A stretch of 64,000 bases of DNA, taken from NCBI GenBank assembly GCA_019914945.1, contig CM034113.1:5994850-6058849 (forward strand), given 5' to 3'. Position numbers and translations under genes: made by a program. Every line of letters starts with the position of its first letter. Positions within the stretch are counted from its first letter, which is position 1. Shown here in pieces: positions 58,201 through 64,000 of the stretch. The notes beneath the pieces are model-generated. The model ran no database searches, was not told the origin of the DNA, and saw only the letters and a program-made list of their open reading frames with translations. The stretch is from Typha latifolia (taxonomy: Eukaryota; Streptophyta; Magnoliopsida; Poales; Typhaceae).

Positions 58201-61200
58201 GTTTCATCTTTCATCAGCTTCCTTATGCTCCATAGGACTTCTAATTAATTTTGTAGCTCCTCCACAGGACAAGCACCAATTACTGCTGGTAGTTTGGTGT
58301 CAAATACATTTTCAGTCAAAGCTTCAGATCAATGTGAACAAATTTTCAGTAAGACAACTCGTAAAGGCATTTCTGCTCTTGATCTTTTAGCTTCTGCTTA
58401 TGGGGTCTCAGACTCTGAAGAGGAAGCACCCAATGAGATGTTTGCAAGTGCTGATGAAAATGATTTTGAGGGCTCTTCCTTAAAATGCAAAACAAATCCA
58501 AAATTAGCAAGTACATCAAAGGATCTCTCTTCAAGTACCACTCCATATGAGACAGAACAACAGTTGGACAGACATGAGAGCAAACAGGGATACACTGGGA
58601 TATCAAGGATTCCTTTTGCAAGCTTAGATGCCGGAGGTGAAGTGTCGGTTCAAAATTCTTGTAACATTGATGACTTATCTAATTTAAATGGAGCAACAAG
58701 TCCCAAGTATGTGGACACTTGCCAAGTGAGGTTAGAGTGGAATGGGCAAGTGGATGCAGGAGCAGCATCGAGATGCTTAAAATATGGTAGTGAGATGCAA
58801 GCATCTAGTGTAGTGGGAAAAGCGGACAGCAAGCTGCTCTCAATGTATAGTGGTGATGAAGAAGTTAATGGAAGGTTTCAATTAACTGGGACTGCTAGCA
58901 TTAGTACGAATGATATGGAAAATCCGGGGTCCAATTCTGGAGACTTTTCTAGGCAGCCTGATACCTGTGTAGATTTAGCTGCAATAACTGGAAATGCTCA
59001 CCTGAGAAATCACAGAAGCTCTATAAAGGAGTCAGCCATGTCAGACATGCTAAAATATGACAAGGATATTTCAAGGATGCATGTATTTTGTCTCGAACAT
59101 GCTCTAGAGGTGGAAAAACAACTTCAACCAATTGGTGGTGTGGATGTTATGCTTTTGTGTCATCCAGGTGAGTAGTACTACTATAATCTACCTTTGTTTT
59201 AATTACCAATACTCTTTCTTTTGTTTCTGGCATACTACCCATGTCCTCTTTTATGTTTATTCTTGATGACTATGTTTTCATTAGTAGAGACAGAAATATT
59301 AGAAGATTCTCTTGTTAAAGGAAGTAGGGATCTGAGGTCTGAAAGATCCAACTGCAATAGTAGGAGGAACAAAAGTAAGATTGTGGAGATCCTTATTCTT
59401 ATACACTGATTCTTCCTGGTACTTAATTCTGATGCAACAACATAAAGGGTTGACGAGCATCAAATTATGGGATGGTGATGATGGTGGAAGGGTGTTCTAT
59501 AAATTGAATCAAGGATCGATAGATGTAGAAATAAATATTGTGGTGAAGCCTCAAATTTTGCATGCCTCGTTATACCCTAAATCTAAGATCTTAAAATGGA
59601 GAATGTTTCAGTGTACATGGCTCCACCTACATAGAGTCGCCGTCGGAAAGATTTATGTATCCTTACACTCATTTTTGAACTTGTTACAAAGACTGGAACC
59701 CCTGACCTCTTGGATACAAGGAGCAATCCTTACGGTCATGTTAAGTGAACTTGATAAATTTAATAACGACCAAAAGAAGTGCAATCCAAATAACTCTTAT
59801 GAGGAGTGTAAAGAGATCTAGAGAACTAAGAGGACTACCTAATGTTATAAGAGAAGTATCATATCAAGAGGAGACTCAAAGATGCTAACAGGAAAATTGA
59901 AGACAATTTGATGGGAGAATAAAAGAGACATTCAAATAACATTATTTAATTTAAGATTATTTCTTGTTGGATGCAATACTGGAAAATGCTACGAGGATAA
60001 TGCTTGCTCCTTGAGCCTCCGGCTGGTAAACTGTTTATATGGGATGTGGAAACCAGCATGGCATGCCCACTTGAGTCACATAATAGTACAAATTTGCCAA
60101 ACCAAATAGGTCTGAAGTGGTCAGAAGTTGTGACACACTAACAAAAATAAGTTTTAGTGTAGCCAGTAGTGAGTTTATGGGGGGACAAAGTAGGATTGAT
60201 GTGCCTAGTTAAGTTTGTTTAGTCGGTTTTGTTGCATGCATTGACAGCCTTATTATGTTCTCGGATTTCTCATTAAATTTATTTAATTTTAGTGATGTTT
60301 GTAAGACTTATCTTTAAAGCATATGGAAACCTCAAGTTATAGCATTATAACTGGATATTCTTAGTAACTCTTACTAAGCTGGACAATTATGCAGAACTTT
60401 TGTTTTGCAAATTTGAATTTACATTTTATATGGTGTATCATTTGCTTTCCATCTCTTTCATCTCTGAACCAACCACCTTATTCCCACATCGTATGCTCAT
60501 ATGATAGTTTCATGGTTAACACAAGAATGGAAACTCTTATCTTCTTCTAGCCAGTAATTGTCTACTGTATAGAGCTTGTCGACTATTTCCACTAATCTGC
60601 TCAAGTTTGTTGCTTGAACCAAATAAATATTATATAGGAATATGCTGCTAAACTTCCTGCATCATATTGATTCCTATTTAAAAGTTGTCTTCCTTAAGAG
60701 GAACCACATTGCATGCAGAGTATCCTAAAGTAGAAGAAGAAGCTAAACTTATGGCAAAAGAGTTGGGAATTGATCATGAATGGAAGGAGATTAATTTTAG
60801 GGAGGCAACAGAAGAAGACAAGGAAAGAATCCAAACAGTTTTGGAAGATGAGGAAGCCATACCCGTCAACAGTGACTGGGCAGTAAAGATGGGCATCAAT
60901 CTGTACTACAGTGCCAGCCAGAGCAAGTCCCCACTTTACAGCAAGCAGATGCCATACAATGCTATTATATACAAGGCGTTTGGCCGAGAATCTCCAGATA
61001 ACTCTCCCATGAAACCAAAAGGTCCAACAGGAAGACTGGGCAGGCAGAAGAAAATAGTGGTAGCTGGAAAGTGGTGTGGTAAAGTTTGGATGTCCAACCA
61101 AGTCCATCCATATCTAGCTCATATAAATGAGTATCAAGAACATGAATATGAGGACAGATCCCACCCAATTCCTGTTCAGAAAACAAAGGTCAAACCCAAC

Positions 61201-62007
61201 AATCCATGTATTAAAAGAAGAGAGCGGTCAAATGGAGATCTATCTATTGGTAGCACACCATCAACAAAAAAATCTGGAAGGAAGAGAAAAAGACCATCAG
61301 GGAAATCAAGAACCCAAAAACGGAGAAGTACTCAACTGGATAGAACTGACATCTCTGAAGATGTACCTGAAATATCTTCTTCATCTAAATGTCCTAAGGT
61401 TGTATGCAGCAGCCTTATTAAAAATCTATCTAAAACTAAGTGTCAGGAGAATTGCAGTCAACATGAAATGAAGCTGAAAATCGGAGCTGAGGATGCCCCA
61501 AGAACACGACTTAGAAGGCAACAACCAAAATTAGAAGGCATAGAAATGAAAACTTCGAAGAAGTCAACCAGTAATAGAAAAGCAAGAAAAGCTCAAACTA
61601 AAGATTTATCCCGGAAGGATGAAGAAGAAGAAGAAGATGAAGAAGAAGAAGAATACTCATGCGACTTGGAGGGATGCTCCATGAGTTTCAGCACCAAGCA
61701 CGACCTGGCATTGCACAAGCGCAACATATGTCCACTCGAGGGTTGTGGAAAGAAATTCTTTTCACACAAGTATCTTCTTCAGCACCGCAAGGTTCACTTG
61801 GACGACCGCCCTCTGAAGTGCCCATGGAAGGGGTGCAAGATGACGTTCAAGTGGCCGTGGGCCAGGACGGAGCATATAAGGGTGCACACAGGAGCCCGGC
61901 CTTATGTCTGCAAGGAAGCAGGTTGCGGTCAGACCTTCCGGTTTGTATCAGATTTCAGCCGCCACAAGAGGAAGACAGGTCATTCTGCGAAGAAGATTTG
62001 CAAATAA
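49277..62007 (+). CDS. REF6: REF6-type JmjN-JmjC-C2H2 H3K27 demethylase (complete, 7 exons)
   Basis: Exons are 49277-50120, 51162-51240, 51338-51405, 55006-55156, 56440-57119, 58268-59167 and 60719-62007. All are GT-AG and in phase, giving 1336 residues, close to Arabidopsis REF6 and rice JMJ705. The nuclear Fe(II)/2-oxoglutarate demethylase removes H3K27me3/me2 and activates developmental genes. JmjN lies at about residues 13-52 (FHDPIAYILKIEKEASRYGI). The JmjC core shows MFSWFAWHVEDHDLHSLNY with iron ligands His234 and Glu236, and distal His330 in FSHGFNCGE across the exon 3/4 junction. A long acidic/Ser-rich middle, a basic NLS-like region (about residues 1100-1130) and a Glu-rich run precede four C2H2 fingers (about 1219-1330). 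The finger series includes CDLEGCSMSFSTKHDLALHK and CPWKGCKMTFKW, the array that in Arabidopsis REF6 reads CTCTGYTY. The start is the Met before AADPSP; the first exon is GC-rich. Introns 3 and 6 exceed 1.5 kb. Confidence 0.95.
50839..50861. repeat. (TA)n microsatellite in REF6 intron 1
   Basis: A run of about 11 TA units. Confidence 0.9.
55636..56167. mobile_element. MITE-like element in REF6 intron 4
   Basis: The ends are GCCCCATTTGTTTT and, reverse-complemented from the right, GCCCCTGTTTAGTT, resembling the GGGGC-TGTTT termini of PIF/Harbinger or hAT MITEs. The interior is AT-rich, with further imperfect inverted similarity such as TTATTTCTAATTTC against inverted right-arm sequence. It is about 532 bp and non-coding. 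Target duplication is unclear. Confidence 0.5.
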
Positions 62008-62696
62008 CTGCTAATTTTTGTGCACTAATATTGTTTTTATGACACTGATGTGAAAAAGGGAGGGCCAAAAATTAATTTCTTGTGAAGAATGCAATTGATA
62101 GGGGAGTAGGATAGGTTAGGTGTCCTCTCTAACTTCTTTCATTGTTCTCTGCTTCACAGTCAACTGTTCATTGTCCAAGCTCCATTGGCCTCATTGAATT
62201 AACTTAATTTACTCATTTTCTTTGCAATCAGAACAACGCATTTTGATGTTGGAAAATTTCTTCTGATTTGCACTCGGTCTACTGAGATTAAAAAAGAAGA
62301 AGCAAACTTAGTGATGCACTATTATTGATTCAGGATGATCAACTTTTAATTCTGAAAGAAAAAGGTGCAAATTGGCTAAGATATTGTTGATGAATGATGA
62401 AATCAGTTTTTACATAAAAACTAAGTGTTGCAATAGATTTAGAAGCACAGACGGATGATTGCGTTTAAATTATCACAAGCTTTGTAGTTGTTTTGACCCT
62501 TATTGTACTTTCAATGGTAGATCATAATCCTCTTTCCCTCACCTTTTCCACCACCTTCAGAAGAGTTTTCACAAATTCCAAGTTGCATTCTACAAAATGC
62601 TTGAATTAATATATACACAATATATGTTTGTTTGTGTTAATGTGCGTGTTCAAATTTCTTATTCGTTATCTATGCCACATACTGTGATTTGTGAAG
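62008..62696. other. REF6 3' flank
   Basis: AT-rich sequence after the REF6 TAA, presumably 3' UTR followed by spacer. No gene is recognised. Confidence 0.5.
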
Positions 62697-62890
62697 GTAT
62701 CACCTTTGAAGCATTCTTGCGTTCCATATTCGGTCAGGATTTGAAGTCTTCTGCTACATTAGTCAACTCATTCAGGAATCGGATGATTTCGATTCAGGAA
62801 AACAAGAAGGATAGGGAGGTTGACAAACCGGCAGAGATCAGTAAAGGCTCCTGCAAGAATTCAACTGTGGAGATTTGTCCCAGGAAGTAG
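62697..62890 (+). CDS. Possible terminal exon of unknown gene
   Basis: An open frame runs from about 62697 to a TAG at 62888-62890. It reads GITFEAFLRSIFGQDLKSSA and then NSFRNRMISIQENKKDR and a lysine-rich tail, with composition like a real amphipathic/hydrophilic C terminus. A weak AG acceptor lies just before GTATCACC at 62696/62697. I recognise no family and found no upstream exon. It could be a remnant of a retroposed or rearranged gene, or the 3' end of a gene whose other exons I missed in 62.0-62.7 kb. Confidence 0.3.
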
Positions 62891-64000
62891 ACCAAATGGC
62901 GATAACTAATCACGATGGCAAGCAACCGAAGATAGATCTACTTAACTGTTTCAGATTCTTTTTCGTGATGTCTGATCTTACTCTAGAGAAGTTTATGAGG
63001 GTATAGTGGGATTTTATGGTGTCCATTCCTCCAGGGATAAAATCTCTATATAAAACCCCCATCCCTGTCAACAGAGGGGCATCTATTCATTGGGCCGTAG
63101 GGTAGAGGGTATAAAAAGGAGATGTTTGTAGCCATTTTCTATTGCCCATTATGTAATTAATTCTAGTGAGGAAGGAGGGCTTGGTCCTGAAAACTCCTTG
63201 TTAGATGGAGGATGAGAAGGGTTGATGTTCTTTGAGGGATATTCTCTGGAGATTATATGAGCCAAGAACTTAGACTACAATTACTATGATTTCATGACTC
63301 CAAGATCAAAACCTTCTTGGAAGTTGAGCCAATTTGAAAAAGAAGCATGGGAAACCATCAGTCACTTTAAGCAATTCTGTAGTTAGTACAATCTATCACC
63401 ATGTAAGTTAGCTTTAAGCCAAAACTCTAGCCCTAGAAGATGCTTAATAAGACAATATCAATAACCAGTATTACCTGTAAAAGAACAGGATGCTCAAGCT
63501 TGAGTATATTAAGGAATGTTCTTTTTATATGTTAAATGAGATATAATAAATGATCGAATACAAATATGGATAAAAGAGGGCAAGACAACAATGCCGCGGG
63601 GACCGTAAAAAGAATTTAAAAAAGAACTAAAAATGATAATTATACATTCTATGATACAATTACCAAGCTATAAAAGGTAAGGTGGTCACTATTACGCAAT
63701 GTCACACTATGGTGCCTAACAACCATAGATGCAAGAAGAGCCAGTATGCAATTAGTCCTAGCCTTGCTCTTGGTCGATTCATCAATAGTCGACCTCCTGA
63801 TACCCTGCAAAGACAAGGGATACAGTGAATATCCATTTGTAGAAATATTTCAATCATCTGAGGTCAAAGCTTGTAATTTACTGGGTTTGAACAAACTAAA
63901 CAATTGACAGGTATCAACTCTTCAAGCCTGAAGTGATCAGAATCTCAACTCTACCAAAGTAGAAGTGTCGAAGACAAGCTTCAAAAAGCTGTATAGCTAC
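62891..64000. other. Right-edge region, no supported gene
   Basis: Mixed AT-rich DNA. On the minus strand an acceptor-like TTTGCAG (63805-63811) precedes a frame reading GIRRSTIDESTKSKARTNC and on to about 63670. This might be an exon of a gene entering from the right, but there is no family match. Confidence 0.3.

Noticed and set aside
59381..59821. 146-codon + strand ORF in REF6 intron 6
   Set aside because: It lies between two well-supported REF6 exons, has no known domain and no splice support. It is probably repeat-derived.
63670..63830. Minus-strand exon-like stretch after a TTTGCAG acceptor
   Set aside because: Only one possible splice site, no homology recognised and no partner exon inside the window.

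Overview
The window is plant nuclear DNA and contains no prokaryotic or organellar features. It holds GT-AG split genes with long introns, 5' exons richer in GC than their 3' exons, and many LINE, hAT, LTR and MITE insertions. The steep 5' GC gradient (first exons of the KCR, CBBY and REF6-like genes) suggests a monocot. The large TE-filled introns would fit a palm-like genome, but the species is inference.

Layout. (i) 1-4.5 kb: the 3' exons of an unidentified + strand gene (289-877), then a minus-strand 3-ketoacyl-CoA reductase gene (two exons, 1342-4414) whose 3' exon(s) I cannot find. (ii) About 5.2-20.1 kb: a four-element TE nest. An old degenerate LINE (LINE-2) is interrupted by a 3-kb solo-LTR-like element and by a younger LINE of the same family (LINE-1). 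LINE-1 is itself interrupted by a 2.4-kb hAT element. The hAT carries minus-strand pieces of two host genes, a YKT6-like SNARE first exon and the ENT-domain exons of an EMSY-like gene. (iii) 20.5-25.6 kb: a complete eight-exon CBBY-type HAD phosphatase gene, minus strand. (iv) 25.6-32.5 kb: AT-rich, TE-derived intergenic DNA. (v) 32.5-45.5 kb: a complete nine-exon APE1-like AP endonuclease gene, + strand, with a Ty3/gypsy deletion derivative in intron 4, a foldback MITE in intron 6 and a LINE tail in intron 8. (vi) 45.5-49.3 kb: intergenic DNA with MITE and LINE remnants and AT microsatellites. (vii) 49.3-62.0 kb: a complete seven-exon REF6-type JmjN/JmjC/C2H2 H3K27 demethylase gene, + strand. 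(viii) 62-64 kb: downstream DNA with one unexplained coding-like stretch.

The three intact genes (CBBY, APE1L, REF6) have, from memory, Arabidopsis counterparts at adjacent locus numbers (At3g48420, At3g48425, At3g48430). The block therefore looks like ancient microsynteny kept despite heavy TE expansion. The genes are not an operon and have separate roles: a plastid sugar-phosphate phosphatase, DNA base-excision repair and chromatin demethylation.

All exon boundaries were set by eye from GT-AG sites, reading-phase continuity and recalled family sequences. No search was run. I saw no self-contained new biochemical system. The most unusual object is the gene-capturing hAT element at 7621-10044.
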